This document shows, piece after piece, positions 25,891-33,103 of a stretch of 33,103 nt of DNA. Both the position numbers and the translations under genes were made by a program. A model generated the notes under the pieces. It did no database searches and had not been told where the DNA came from. It saw nothing but the letters and a program-made list of their open reading frames with translations. Every line of letters begins with the position of its first letter. The stretch's first letter is position 1. The DNA comes from Beijerinckiaceae bacterium (lineage in GTDB: Bacteria > Pseudomonadota > Alphaproteobacteria > Rhizobiales > Beijerinckiaceae): contig SCSF01000015.1 of NCBI GenBank assembly GCA_004298435.1, positions 1 through 33,103 of the forward strand. The letters run 5' to 3'.

Positions 25891-26135
25891 TGGCTACTGC
25901 ATCTGGACCCGCGCGCCGGCCCTTCTTCAGGCGTCGCAAGACCTGCCCCTTCTCCGGCCCGAATGCGCCGAAGATCGACTACAAGGATACCCGCCTGCTT
26001 TCCCGCTATATCTCCGAGCGTGGAAAGATCGTGCCCTCGCGCATCACCGCCGTCTCGGCGAAAAAGCAACGCGAACTCGCCAAGGCGATCAAGCGCGCGC
26101 GCTTTCTGGGTCTCCTGCCTTATGTGATCCGCTAA
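25890..26135 (+). CDS. rpsR: Small-subunit ribosomal protein S18
   Basis: 81 residues: [70 protein letters not shown] is the full S18 pattern. ATG 25890 shares its A with the rpsF stop (TGATG) and has AAGGAGG 6 bases upstream, inside the end of rpsF; a GTG at 25887 is the less likely alternative. Translation is thus coupled to S6, its binding partner. A single Cys (in KTCPFSG) remains of the metal site some S18 proteins carry. Confidence 0.96.
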   Translation: MATASGPARRPFFRRRKTCPFSGPNAPKIDYKDTRLLSRYISERGKIVPSRITAVSAKKQRELAKAIKRARFLGLLPYVIR

Positions 26136-26145
26136 TCGCAAGCTC

Positions 26146-26325
26146 CGGAAAAGTTGTAGATTTTTCCGATTAGAACATACGACACAAAACAAAGACATGA
26201 TCCCGAGCATCAGAACTTTCGGGATCATAATCCCGCCAGCCTCTGGCGGCATTCGCACTGAAAAAGGTCGCCGATCTTAATCGGCGGCTCGGCTGGGAGA
26301 GATTTCTCCCTAACCGCCCAAGCGG
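26146..26325 (+). other. Highly structured spacer with stem-loops between rpsR and DUF2232 gene
   Basis: Perfect stems in order: CGGAAAA/TTTTCCG (26146-26168), ATGATCCCGA/TCGGGATCAT (26197-26228, 12-base loop), CCGCCAG-CCT-CTGGCGG (26233-26249), GCCGAT-CTTA-ATCGGC (26270-26285), GGGAGA-GATT-TCTCCC (26295-26310) and a short CCGC/GCGG (26314-26325). The first two resemble the dispersed palindromes common in Hyphomicrobiales. None is followed by a T-run, so transcription may continue into the next genes. Confidence 0.7.
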
Positions 26326-26337
26326 GACAGCTCGGCA

Positions 26338-27438
26338 ATGGCGAAGAAGAAGGACCAGTACAGCTTCGACATACGTTTCCCGGCTGCGTTCGGGAGCGGG
26401 CTGGCGGCTGCGCTGCTTTTCGCCGCCGCGCGGCGGCAGGAGGCTTTCGCTGGCCTGCTGCTTGCCTCCCTGTCTCCCCTGCCGATTATGATCGCAACGT
26501 TGAGCTTCGGCCGCGCGGCTGGCCTTGGCGCCGCCGTTGCCGCCGCTGTCACCATTGGCGCCCTCGTCATCGCTGCGACGACAGCCGCATTTTCGGCCAA
26601 GGTGGTTGCTGCTGCCTGTATCGCCGGTTTCATCTATGCGATCTTTCTCAGTCTGCCCTCCTGGTGGTTTGCGTATCTTGCCGGCGCTGGCAGAAGCAGG
26701 GTTGTCGTGCCCTGGATTTCCAGTCTTCTGCACCGTTCGCATGACAAACTGGCGGAATCCGCCACGCGGCCATCGCCGCGACAGCACTGCCCCTTCGGCG
26801 ACATTCTCGTATCGATCGCCTTCGTCGCCTTTGTCATCGTGACGGCAGTAACAGTGGCGCTCATCCTCCAGCAGCCGAGCTACGAGGCGGCGATCTCCAA
26901 AGCGGTCGCTCATGTCGAACCGCTGATAGGCCAGATGCTGGGGTCGCGCGGACTGCCAGAACACATTCAGCGCGCCACGCTGGCGCGCATGGTGGTCGAA
27001 TCCATGCCCGCGACGGCGAGCAGCGTGATCGTTCTGGCCTTCGCGGTTGACCTCTGGATTGCCGGTCGCGTAGCAGATCTTTCGCGCCGCCTCCCCTTCC
27101 CCTGGCCGGATATTCCACAAGGCCTTCATGTCCCGCGCATCTGCGCCCTTGTCTTTTTCTCGTGCATCATCGTGTCCTTTTTGCCAGCACTTCCCGGAAT
27201 CATCGGCAGCATAGGCGCAGCCACGCTCGGTCTCGTTTTCGTGCTGCAAGGCCTCGCCGTCGTGCATGATCTTTCGCGCGGCATGAAATTCCGCACCGCG
27301 TTACTCACCGGCATCTACGTCGCGATTGTGCTGCTCATGCCCTGGCCGCTCATCATTTTCGCTCTCATCGGCCTTGCGGAAGCAGGCTTTGGCCTGCGCG
27401 ACAGAAAAAAAGCCGCTGCATTGTCTCCAGAGAATTGA
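26338..27438 (+). CDS. DUF2232 multi-pass membrane protein
   Basis: 366 residues with about eight hydrophobic segments (FPAAFGSGLAAALLFAAA; GLLLASLSPLPIMIATLSF; GLGAAVAAAVTIGALVIAATTAAF; VVAAACIAGFIYAIFLSLPSWWF; VSIAFVAFVIVTAVTVALILQ; the SVIVLAFAVDLWIAGRVADLSRRLPFPWP region; ICALVFFSCIIVSFLPALPGIIG; then TALLTGIYVAIVLLMPWPLIIF). This is the DUF2232 family (related to YybS), constantly found between rpsR and rplI in alphaproteobacteria; its function is unknown. The ribosome site is weak and the leader is heavily folded. rplI follows after 17 bp with a GGAAGGA site. Confidence 0.85.
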   Translation: MAKKKDQYSFDIRFPAAFGSGLAAALLFAAARRQEAFAGLLLASLSPLPIMIATLSFGRAAGLGAAVAAAVTIGALVIAATTAAFSAKVVAAACIAGFIYAIFLSLPSWWFAYLAGAGRSRVVVPWISSLLHRSHDKLAESATRPSPRQHCPFGDILVSIAFVAFVIVTAVTVALILQQPSYEAAISKAVAHVEPLIGQMLGSRGLPEHIQRATLARMVVESMPATASSVIVLAFAVDLWIAGRVADLSRRLPFPWPDIPQGLHVPRICALVFFSCIIVSFLPALPGIIGSIGAATLGLVFVLQGLAVVHDLSRGMKFRTALLTGIYVAIVLLMPWPLIIFALIGLAEAGFGLRDRKKAAALSPEN

Positions 27439-27455
27439 ACGGAAGGAACTAAACC

Positions 27456-28019
27456 ATGGAAATTATTCTGCTCCAACGCGTCGCCAAACTCGGCCAGATG
27501 GGCGATCAGGTCCGCGTGAAAGACGGTTTCGCCCGCAATTTTCTTTTGCCGTCCGGCAAGGCACTGCGGGCGACCGAAGCCAACAAGAAGCGCTTCGAAT
27601 CCCAGCGCCGGGAGCTCGAAGCACGCAATCTCGAATTGAAAAGCGAAGCCGAGGGCGTCGCCGAAAAACTCGCCGGCCAGACCTTCGTTCTGATCCGTCA
27701 GGCGGGCGAGACCGGCCAGCTTTACGGTTCGGTGTCGCCACGCGACATTGCCGAGATCGCGACCGCCGGCGGCTTCGCTATGAACCGCAACCAGATCGTG
27801 CTCAAAGCGCCCATCAAGTCCATCGGCCTGCATGAGGTGCCGGTGCATCTTCATGCGGAAGTCGAAGTGCCGATCATCGTCAACGTCGCACGTTCACCGG
27901 CGGAAGCCGAGCGCCAGGCGAAGGGCGAGGCGATGGATGTCGTCGAGGAGACCTCGATGGCGGATCTCGGCCTTGAGGTCGGTGCGGCTCTTGCAGAGGC
28001 CGGCGGCGAGGAAGGCTAG
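27456..28019 (+). CDS. rplI: Large-subunit ribosomal protein L9
   Basis: 187 residues. The N-terminal domain [37 protein letters not shown] matches the L9 signature, followed by the long helix ([29 protein letters not shown]) and the C-terminal domain ([37 protein letters not shown]). It is longer than E. coli L9 (149) because of an acidic, Ala/Glu-rich C-terminal extension usual in this class. A strong terminator lies 41 bp after the stop. Confidence 0.96.
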   Translation: MEIILLQRVAKLGQMGDQVRVKDGFARNFLLPSGKALRATEANKKRFESQRRELEARNLELKSEAEGVAEKLAGQTFVLIRQAGETGQLYGSVSPRDIAEIATAGGFAMNRNQIVLKAPIKSIGLHEVPVHLHAEVEVPIIVNVARSPAEAERQAKGEAMDVVEETSMADLGLEVGAALAEAGGEEG

Positions 28020-28060
28020 AGTCTCCAGCTTTCCAAAGACTATGATGCGCTTCTGATGAT

Positions 28061-28091
28061 GGAGCCGTGGGATCAAACCACGGCTCCTTTT
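28061..28091 (+). terminator. Intrinsic terminator after rplI
   Basis: GGAGCCGTGG (28061-28070), loop GATCAAA and CCACGGCTCC (28078-28087) form a perfect 10-bp stem followed by TTTTCTTGTCTT. It closes the rpsF-rplI transcript and separates dnaB. Confidence 0.9.
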
Positions 28092-28092
28092 C

Positions 28093-28148
28093 TTGTCTTA
28101 ATGCGTTTTTTTCACGCGGAGCAGCAACCACTTCGCTCGAAAAGGATA
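28093..28148 (-). repeat. Dispersed repeat, degenerate copy 3 (left half, inverted)
   Basis: The reverse complement shares TTTTC-(A/G)-AGCGAAGTG and CGCGTGAA-(G/A)-AAAACGC with copies 1 and 2 in the same order and spacing. Only the left-half hairpin is present; the right half is replaced by the terminator sequence. Confidence 0.65.
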
Positions 28149-28301
28149 GGGAGACAGGCGCGAATCTTTTTGCGGCCATTGTGGATTGCGGGCGGTGCGC
28201 CCGCCGCAGCCGGATTTTTCTCCCGGCGCCTTGGGCTCTGTGCGACAAGGTGAATTCAAAGCGCCTCGCAAGAGGTGATTCGACCGCACAATCGAGACCT
28301 T

Positions 28302-29831
28302 ATGGCCACGCTGGAACAAATTGCCGAAAGAACGGGACGCTCGAGCGAGGTCATGCTGCCGGCCCGGACGCAGGAGCGCGCCAGCGAGCGGAGTTTCCGC
28401 GTCCCGCCGCATAACGTCGAGGCGGAACAGGCGCTGCTTGGCGCGATACTCGTCAACAATGACGCTTTCGACCGCGTTTCGGATTTCCTCAAGCCAGCGC
28501 ATTTTTCGGAGGAACTGCATCGCCGCATTTTCGATGTGGCATCGCAATTGATCCGCGCTGGCAAAATCGCGACGCCAATCACACTGAAGACCTTTCTCGG
28601 CGATCACGATCTCGGCGGGGTGACGATTCCACAGTACCTCGCGCGGCTGGCGGCGGAAGCCACAACGATCATCAATGCCGAGGATTACGGCCGCACGATC
28701 CATGCGCTGGCAATACGCCGCGATCTCATTCTGATCGGCGAAGATATCGTCAATGCGGCCTTTGATGCGCCGATTGCCGCCGCGCCGCGCGAGCAGATCG
28801 AGGAGGCGGAGCGCAAACTCTATTCGATCGCCGAAACAGGGCGTTACGACGGCGGCTTCCAGCGTTTCTCAGATGCTCTGGCAACGGCCGTCGATATGGC
28901 CGCCAAGGCCTGGGAGCGCGACGGGCGCCTCTCCGGCATCGCGACAGGCCTCGTTGACCTCGACCGCATGCTTGGCGGACTGCAATCTTCGGATCTCGTC
29001 ATCGTCGCGGGACGTCCCGGCATGGGCAAGACGGCGCTTGCAACCAACATCGCCTTCAATATCGCGAAGGCCTATGAATCCGCGCCGCGCCCTGACGGCA
29101 CTCTCGAGACGCTGAACGGCGGCATCGTCGGCTTCTTTTCGCTCGAAATGTCGGCGGAGCAATTGGCCACCCGCGTCATTGCCGAGCAATCCGCCGTGCC
29201 GTCCTACAAGATCCGGCGTGGCGATATTTCGGAGGCGGAGTTCAGCCGGGTCACTGAAGCCGCCCGCGAAATGCAGTCGATCCCCTTCTACATCGATCAG
29301 ACGGGCGGCATTTCCATCGCGCAATTAACCGCCCGCGCCCGCCGCCTGAAGCGCCAGCGTGGTCTCGATGTGCTGGTCGTCGATTACCTGCAATTGCTCT
29401 CAGGGAGCAAGACGCGCGGCGACAGCCGTGTTCAGGAATTGACGGAGATCACCACCGGCCTGAAGGCCCTGGCGAAGGAGTTGAACGTCCCGATCGTCGC
29501 GCTCTCGCAGCTCTCGCGTCAGGTCGAAAGCCGCGACGACAAGCGCCCACAACTTTCAGACTTGCGTGAATCCGGCTCGATCGAGCAGGACGCCGACGTG
29601 GTGATGTTCGTCTTCCGCGAGGAATATTATGTGAAGAACAAGCAGCCGCGCGAAGGCAGCGAGGAATTTCTCGCCTGGCAATCGACCATGGAGCAGGTGC
29701 ACGGCAAGGCGGAAGTCATCATCGGCAAGCAACGCCATGGACCGACAGGGACCGTGGAACTCGCCTTCGAGGCGGAAATGACGCGCTTCTCCAGCCTCGC
29801 GCACGAGGAAGACCTGCCAGCAAGGCTGTGA
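28302..29831 (+). CDS. dnaB: Replicative DNA helicase DnaB
   Basis: 509 residues. The N-terminal domain opens with FRVPPHNVEAEQALLGAILVNNDAFDRV; the RecA-like C-terminal domain has Walker A GRPGMGKTAL, FFSLEMSAEQLATR, Walker B LDVLVVDYLQLLSG and the arginine-finger region IGKQRHGPTGTVEL. It is the hexameric 5'-3' helicase at the replication fork. The ATG at 28302 has GAG 5 bases before it; a GTG at 28275 would add nine residues but has its AGG too close. rplI-dnaB order is conserved in the class. Confidence 0.96.
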   Translation: MATLEQIAERTGRSSEVMLPARTQERASERSFRVPPHNVEAEQALLGAILVNNDAFDRVSDFLKPAHFSEELHRRIFDVASQLIRAGKIATPITLKTFLGDHDLGGVTIPQYLARLAAEATTIINAEDYGRTIHALAIRRDLILIGEDIVNAAFDAPIAAAPREQIEEAERKLYSIAETGRYDGGFQRFSDALATAVDMAAKAWERDGRLSGIATGLVDLDRMLGGLQSSDLVIVAGRPGMGKTALATNIAFNIAKAYESAPRPDGTLETLNGGIVGFFSLEMSAEQLATRVIAEQSAVPSYKIRRGDISEAEFSRVTEAAREMQSIPFYIDQTGGISIAQLTARARRLKRQRGLDVLVVDYLQLLSGSKTRGDSRVQELTEITTGLKALAKELNVPIVALSQLSRQVESRDDKRPQLSDLRESGSIEQDADVVMFVFREEYYVKNKQPREGSEEFLAWQSTMEQVHGKAEVIIGKQRHGPTGTVELAFEAEMTRFSSLAHEEDLPARL

Positions 29832-29882
29832 GAGCTGGCTGATTTTTGCAAGCACCGGACCGTTTCGGACCTGGTTTCCGAT

Positions 29883-29911
29883 TTCGCCCTGCCCTGAGAC
29901 GATGCTATAAT
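29883..29911 (+). promoter_or_regulatory. Promoter giving a probably leaderless mntA transcript
   Basis: A perfect -10 TATAAT (29906-29911) ends only 5 bases before the mntA ATG; 17 bases upstream TTCGCC is a weak -35. Transcription would begin at or next to the ATG, and no ribosome site is seen in front of it. Confidence 0.5.
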
Positions 29912-29916
29912 TTCTT

Positions 29917-30213
29917 ATGGATAAGGCTGAGATCATCAATCGTCTGCGTGCCCACAAAGACGCACTGGGAAGGGCAGGCGTGGAACATCTCGCGATCTTC
30001 GGCTCGCGAGCGCGTGGGGACAATCGCCCGGACAGCGATCTCGATGTGATGCTGGATGTCGTCGAGAACAACAAATTTTCGCTTCTCGACTTGATTGGAA
30101 TCGAACATTTGATTTCGGACGCGACCGGGCTTCAGACGAATGCCCAACTTCGTCGCAGCATCCAAGGCGATTTCGCACGGACTATCGCCGACGACATGAC
30201 GCGGATTTTCTGA
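29917..30213 (+). CDS. mntA: MNT-domain nucleotidyltransferase (antitoxin, MntA-type)
   Basis: A 98-residue minimal nucleotidyltransferase with the exact GS-X10-DXD motif: Gly29-Ser30, Asp41 and Asp43 in IFGSRARGDNRPDSDLDVML. In characterised MntA/HepT pairs the antitoxin AMPylates the toxin's tyrosine to silence it. Here its stop overlaps the next ATG (TGATG), and the next gene is a HepT-like protein, so the pair is read as a type VII toxin-antitoxin module. It follows dnaB by 85 bp with its own TATAAT. Confidence 0.88.
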   Translation: MDKAEIINRLRAHKDALGRAGVEHLAIFGSRARGDNRPDSDLDVMLDVVENNKFSLLDLIGIEHLISDATGLQTNAQLRRSIQGDFARTIADDMTRIF

Positions 30214-30563
30214 TGGTAGCGACGGCACGTCAACGATTGCAGCACATGAAAGATGCAATCAAAAATATACGTGCCCTTCTTCTCGAAAAAGATTCATCCG
30301 CGCTCGCAGACGAGCCTGTTACACGTGCGGCCTACGAACGTTTCCTCGAAATCCTCAGCGAAGCGTCGCGCCATGTTCCTCAGGCATGGAAAGAGCAGCA
30401 TGCGGAAATTCCCTGGCGACAGGTAGCCGATCTCGGCAATCATTTCCGCCACGGATATGACAAAATTGACCTCCCAATCCTTTGGAATGTCTACGCCCAT
30501 GACCTCGATGCGATCGAAATGGCTGTCGACGCCATGATGATGGAAACCGGGGAAGATCGCTAA
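30213..30563 (+). CDS. hepT: HepT-like HEPN toxin with variant motif (DUF86)
   Basis: A 116-residue helical protein with the DUF86 pattern: AYERFLEILSEASRHVPQAWKEQ, then WRQVADLGNHFRHGYDKIDLPILWNV. HepT toxins are RNases using RX4-6HXY. Here the usual RN pair is Gly75-Asn76 and the segment reads GNHFRHGY (Arg79, His80, Tyr82), so the canonical Arg spacing is absent while His-X-Tyr is kept. This looks like a recognised-looking GNxxRHxYD variant of the family, but activity is open. The start is coupled to mntA. It ends 10 bp from the stop of the convergent hydrolase gene. Confidence 0.85.
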   Translation: MVATARQRLQHMKDAIKNIRALLLEKDSSALADEPVTRAAYERFLEILSEASRHVPQAWKEQHAEIPWRQVADLGNHFRHGYDKIDLPILWNVYAHDLDAIEMAVDAMMMETGEDR

Positions 30564-30573
30564 CCGGGGCCAA

Positions 30574-31998
30574 TCAATGCGCAGGCGTCGTTGCAGGCAC
30601 AGCCGCAGCAGGGGCGGCACCGACGGGGGCTGGCGGCGCAACAGGCGCTGCGGGTACGGCAGCCACTGGAGCGGGCACGGCAGCCGCTGGAGCCGGCGCG
30701 CCGCTCGCGGTGGCTGCAGGCGTCGTTGGAGCCCTGGCAGCCGGAAGAGGCGTGCTCGTCACGCTTGGATCTATGGGGTTCTTGCCGAGAACGGCCTGCA
30801 CATTTTCATCCTGAAGGCGCGCTTCGCCGATCTGCATGCCGATCGAGCGCACCACGGCCGGCACATCGGCATACATGCCATGACCGATGAAGCCAGTAGA
30901 TTCCGGCGCGAGATTATAGACCTTCACGCCCAAGCGGCGCAGCGCCGCGCGATCTGATGGCTTGTGCGGATCGAGCGCGCCAAGCCGCGGTCTGTCCCCC
31001 GCAAGCCAGCTCGACAAGGACAAGGCCTTGTCCTTCGACGAGACAAGCACGGAAATATGGCGTGGATCGACGTGGCTGAGCTGTTCGCGGAACACCGACA
31101 GGTCGATGTCCGGCGCCGCCAGCATGACGAGGCCGAGCTTGCCATGAAGATCGGGACTGCCCGCAATGGCGCGCTCGCGCAGCGCCTCCATGGTGAGCCA
31201 GGTGCCGAGCGAATGGGCGAGAATATGGATGCGGCCGACATCCGGCAGTTCGCTCAGGTCGCGCAGCACACTGGCCAGCCCGTCGCGCGAGGCGGCCGCC
31301 GTTTCACGCGCCGCTTCATAACCCAGAAGGCTATCGCTCGACGGCCATGTGAACAGCACAGGCACGCCGCCGAAGCGGCCGTCCTGAACGATCTGCGCCA
31401 GCCGGAACCGCGCCTCGTTGTAGCTTGTGTTGAAGCCATGCACATAAAGCAGAACATCGCGATTTGAGCCGATGCGGCCCGAAATATGCGTGGCGATTCC
31501 ATTGCGGAAGGATTGTTCCTTGAGGTCGCGCCGTGACGACACGACGAAATCATGCATCGGGTTCGGCTTGCCGAATGTCGGGCGTTCGATCTGGCCGATC
31601 TTGTGATGCGGCGGGATGCTGATCGTCTGCAACGAATAATGCGTCCCGTTATGGCTCATCTCATTCGAAGCACCGTTTTCGCCATTGCGGACCGAAGCAA
31701 CGAAGATGGCAATCTGGTTCGGCTGTGGCGCCGGCCCGGACGAGAACATGTCGCCGACCGAGGACACATCTGGAACGCCGACAGAGACGCAGCCGGCAAG
31801 CAGCGCCGTCATACCTAAACAGGCGAAGCCACTGAGAAACAGACGAAGCCGTGAAACCGCGCAACTGACGATGGCGTTGCCGAAACGCGCGGCCCCGGCC
31901 GCACGATGGTCCGGAGCAAAAGAACGGGATATGAAAAGCCAGGAAATGACGCGGCTCAACATGGGATTGCGGCGGCTCCGCTCTTTCGAACCCGGCAT
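30574..31998 (-). CDS. Alpha/beta hydrolase of the DUF900 family, probable lipoprotein
   Basis: 474 residues. A hydrophobic segment ends in LLAGC (Cys70), a lipobox, so the protein is probably anchored to a membrane facing the periplasm; the n-region before it is unusually long and the true start may be the ATG at 31962. The hydrolase core has YVHGFNTSYNEARFRLAQ (oxyanion region), LAHSLGTW with Ser263, Asp323 in VSSKDKAL and His373 in GHGMY, the expected Ser-Asp-His order. The substrate is unknown. The last about 60 residues are Ala/Pro/Val-rich, likely disordered or wall-spanning. A lower limit of similarity to esterases/lipases is all that can be claimed. Confidence 0.82.
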   Translation of the reverse strand: MPGSKERSRRNPMLSRVISWLFISRSFAPDHRAAGAARFGNAIVSCAVSRLRLFLSGFACLGMTALLAGCVSVGVPDVSSVGDMFSSGPAPQPNQIAIFVASVRNGENGASNEMSHNGTHYSLQTISIPPHHKIGQIERPTFGKPNPMHDFVVSSRRDLKEQSFRNGIATHISGRIGSNRDVLLYVHGFNTSYNEARFRLAQIVQDGRFGGVPVLFTWPSSDSLLGYEAARETAAASRDGLASVLRDLSELPDVGRIHILAHSLGTWLTMEALRERAIAGSPDLHGKLGLVMLAAPDIDLSVFREQLSHVDPRHISVLVSSKDKALSLSSWLAGDRPRLGALDPHKPSDRAALRRLGVKVYNLAPESTGFIGHGMYADVPAVVRSIGMQIGEARLQDENVQAVLGKNPIDPSVTSTPLPAARAPTTPAATASGAPAPAAAVPAPVAAVPAAPVAPPAPVGAAPAAAVPATTPAH

Positions 31999-32015
31999 GC
32001 TTCCGGAAGCTTCCG
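31999..32015. promoter_or_regulatory. Overlapping palindromes in the hydrolase/oxidase divergent region
   Basis: GCTTCCGGAAGC (31999-32010) and CGGAAGCTTCCG (32004-32015) are two perfect palindromes overlapping by seven bases between divergent genes. They could be an operator or, on the minus strand, serve as a GGAAG ribosome site for the start at 31998. Confidence 0.35.
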
Positions 32016-32097
32016 CGGCGCAGCCTCACGCTCAATGCCGAGGAAAGGTGACGAGATTGGGACAGAGCCGCAGCGGACTTATGACTGTGGCAAGCCT

Positions 32098-33103
32098 GTG
32101 ATACCAGCCTTAGCCGATTACGATGTGATTATTATCGGGGCGGGCGCCGCAGGCCTCGCGGCGGGACGACGCCTTGCCGATGATCCGAGGGTCAAATTCC
32201 GAATTCTGGAAGCGCGTTCGCGCATCGGCGGCCGTGCCCACACCATCACGAAGGAATTTCCTCTCGACCTCGGCTGCGGCTGGCTCCATTCGGCGGACAT
32301 CAATCCGTTCACCGCGATTCTGAGCGGCCTCGGATTTGAAATCGACAAATCGCCGCCCGGCTGGGGACGCCAAAGCTTTGATCTGGGATTTAGCGCCAAG
32401 GATCAGGCAGCCTTCATGGACGCCATGCAGGCGTTCCGGTCTGCTATCGAAAAGGCTGCGAGCGACGAGCCTGATCGGGCCGTGGCGACGCTGCTACCGG
32501 AAGATGGGCGCTTCAATCCGTTGGTCGCCGCTGTCACGACCTATGCAAGCGGCGTCGAGCCGGACAGGCTCTCCACTGCCGACACGGCTAATTACGAAGA
32601 CACAGGGATCAACTGGCGGATCGCTGAAGGCTATGGCGCGGGGATCGCCCGTTTCGGCGCGGCGCTTCCCATCACGCTTTCCTGCCCCGTCACGCGCGTC
32701 GATCACAGCGGCCCTGTCATTCGCCTGACGACGCCGCAAGGCATTGTGACAGCCGCGAAGGTCGTTGTGACGCTTCCCACGAATCTGCTTGCGTCGGATG
32801 CGATCAATTTCGATCCGCCGTTGCCGGAGAAGCGCGCCGCCGCCGCGGGCCTTCCTCTCGGAGTTGCAGACAAGCTTATTCTCGCTGTCGATGGATCGCT
32901 GGACCTGCCGAAAGACGGACATCTGTTCGGCCGGACCGATCGCATCGAGACGGCGAGCTATCATTTGCGGCCCTTCGGACGAAATCTTATCGAAGCCTAT
33001 TTCGGCGGACAGCTCGCGGCCAATCTCGAACATGAGAGACCGGCAGCCTTCGCTGCTTTCGCGCTTGATGAACTCGCCGGTCTCTTCGGCGCTTCGATCA
33101 AGC
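32098..33103 (+). CDS. FAD-dependent amine oxidase-like protein (3' end outside window)
   Basis: The frame stays open to the window edge (about 335 codons). The N-terminus DYDVIIIGAGAAGLAAGRRL is a GxGxxG dinucleotide fold, followed by the FAD ribose-binding ILEARSRIGGRAHT and DLGCGWLHSAD, and later GYGAGIARFGAALP and VVVTLPTNLLA, all as in the flavin amine oxidase / monoamine oxidase family. It would oxidise an amine or related substrate; which one is unknown. GTG 32098 is taken as start because family members begin a few residues before DYDV; an in-frame ATG at 32035 would add 21 residues and leave little room for the divergent promoter. Confidence 0.85.
   Translation, partial: MIPALADYDVIIIGAGAAGLAAGRRLADDPRVKFRILEARSRIGGRAHTITKEFPLDLGCGWLHSADINPFTAILSGLGFEIDKSPPGWGRQSFDLGFSAKDQAAFMDAMQAFRSAIEKAASDEPDRAVATLLPEDGRFNPLVAAVTTYASGVEPDRLSTADTANYEDTGINWRIAEGYGAGIARFGAALPITLSCPVTRVDHSGPVIRLTTPQGIVTAAKVVVTLPTNLLASDAINFDPPLPEKRAAAAGLPLGVADKLILAVDGSLDLPKDGHLFGRTDRIETASYHLRPFGRNLIEAYFGGQLAANLEHERPAAFAAFALDELAGLFGASIK

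Noticed and set aside
26170-27267. 365-codon minus-strand frame
   Set aside because: Antisense to the DUF2232 membrane gene; very polar, repetitive text typical of a shadow.

Overview
The window reads as chromosomal DNA of an alphaproteobacterium, most likely Hyphomicrobiales (Rhizobiales) and possibly near Beijerinckiaceae. The evidence is the GC-rich coding sequence, the block lptG-lptD-surA-pdxA-rsmA, the block fabD-fabG-acpP-fabF-mltG-yicC-gmk, the block rpsF-rpsR-DUF2232-rplI-dnaB, and intergenic palindromic repeats of the kind common in that group. The placement is inferred from gene order and protein sequence only; no database was searched.

Layout. 1-1413 (-): the 5' part of a DEAD-box RNA helicase, cut by the window edge. 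1778-2770 (-): an exported YkuD_2-type L,D-transpeptidase. 2888-4275: a divergent DJ-1/PfpI gene and TetR regulator sharing a promoter with two copies of a 16-bp palindrome. 4525-5718 (-): an unrecognised protein of visibly lower GC. 5778-8759 (-): SAM methyltransferase, holC and pepA, with a REPIN-like inverted repeat pair between holC and pepA. 9502-16276 (+): envelope and cofactor block lptG, lptD, surA, pdxA, rsmA; the usual upstream partner lptF is not here. 16277-16874: a small, probably damaged exported ORF on the minus strand and a dispersed repeat. 16875-24608 (-): gmk, yicC, mltG, fabF, acpP, fabG, fabD (transcribed from fabD towards gmk). 24792-25205 (+): a YkgJ-type cysteine-cluster protein. 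25417-30563 (+): rpsF, rpsR, a DUF2232 membrane protein, rplI, terminator, dnaB, then a MntA/HepT-type toxin-antitoxin pair. 30574-31998 (-): a probable lipoprotein alpha/beta hydrolase (DUF900). 32098-33103 (+): the 5' part of an FAD amine oxidase.

Most of the window is housekeeping: LPS transport and outer-membrane assembly (LptG, LptD, SurA), fatty acid synthesis supplying phospholipid and lipid A (FabD, FabG, AcpP, FabF), peptidoglycan remodelling (MltG, L,D-transpeptidase), ribosome parts and rRNA modification (S6, S18, L9, RsmA) and replication (DnaB, HolC). Points that stand out are the structured spacers (rpsR-DUF2232, acpP-fabF, pepA-holC), a three-copy dispersed repeat, the absent lptF, a probably leaderless mntA with a HepT whose HEPN motif departs from the canonical form, and the unrecognised 397-residue protein. 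I did not find a clear new multi-gene system; the best candidates for something undescribed are the 397-residue protein and the non-coding structures.
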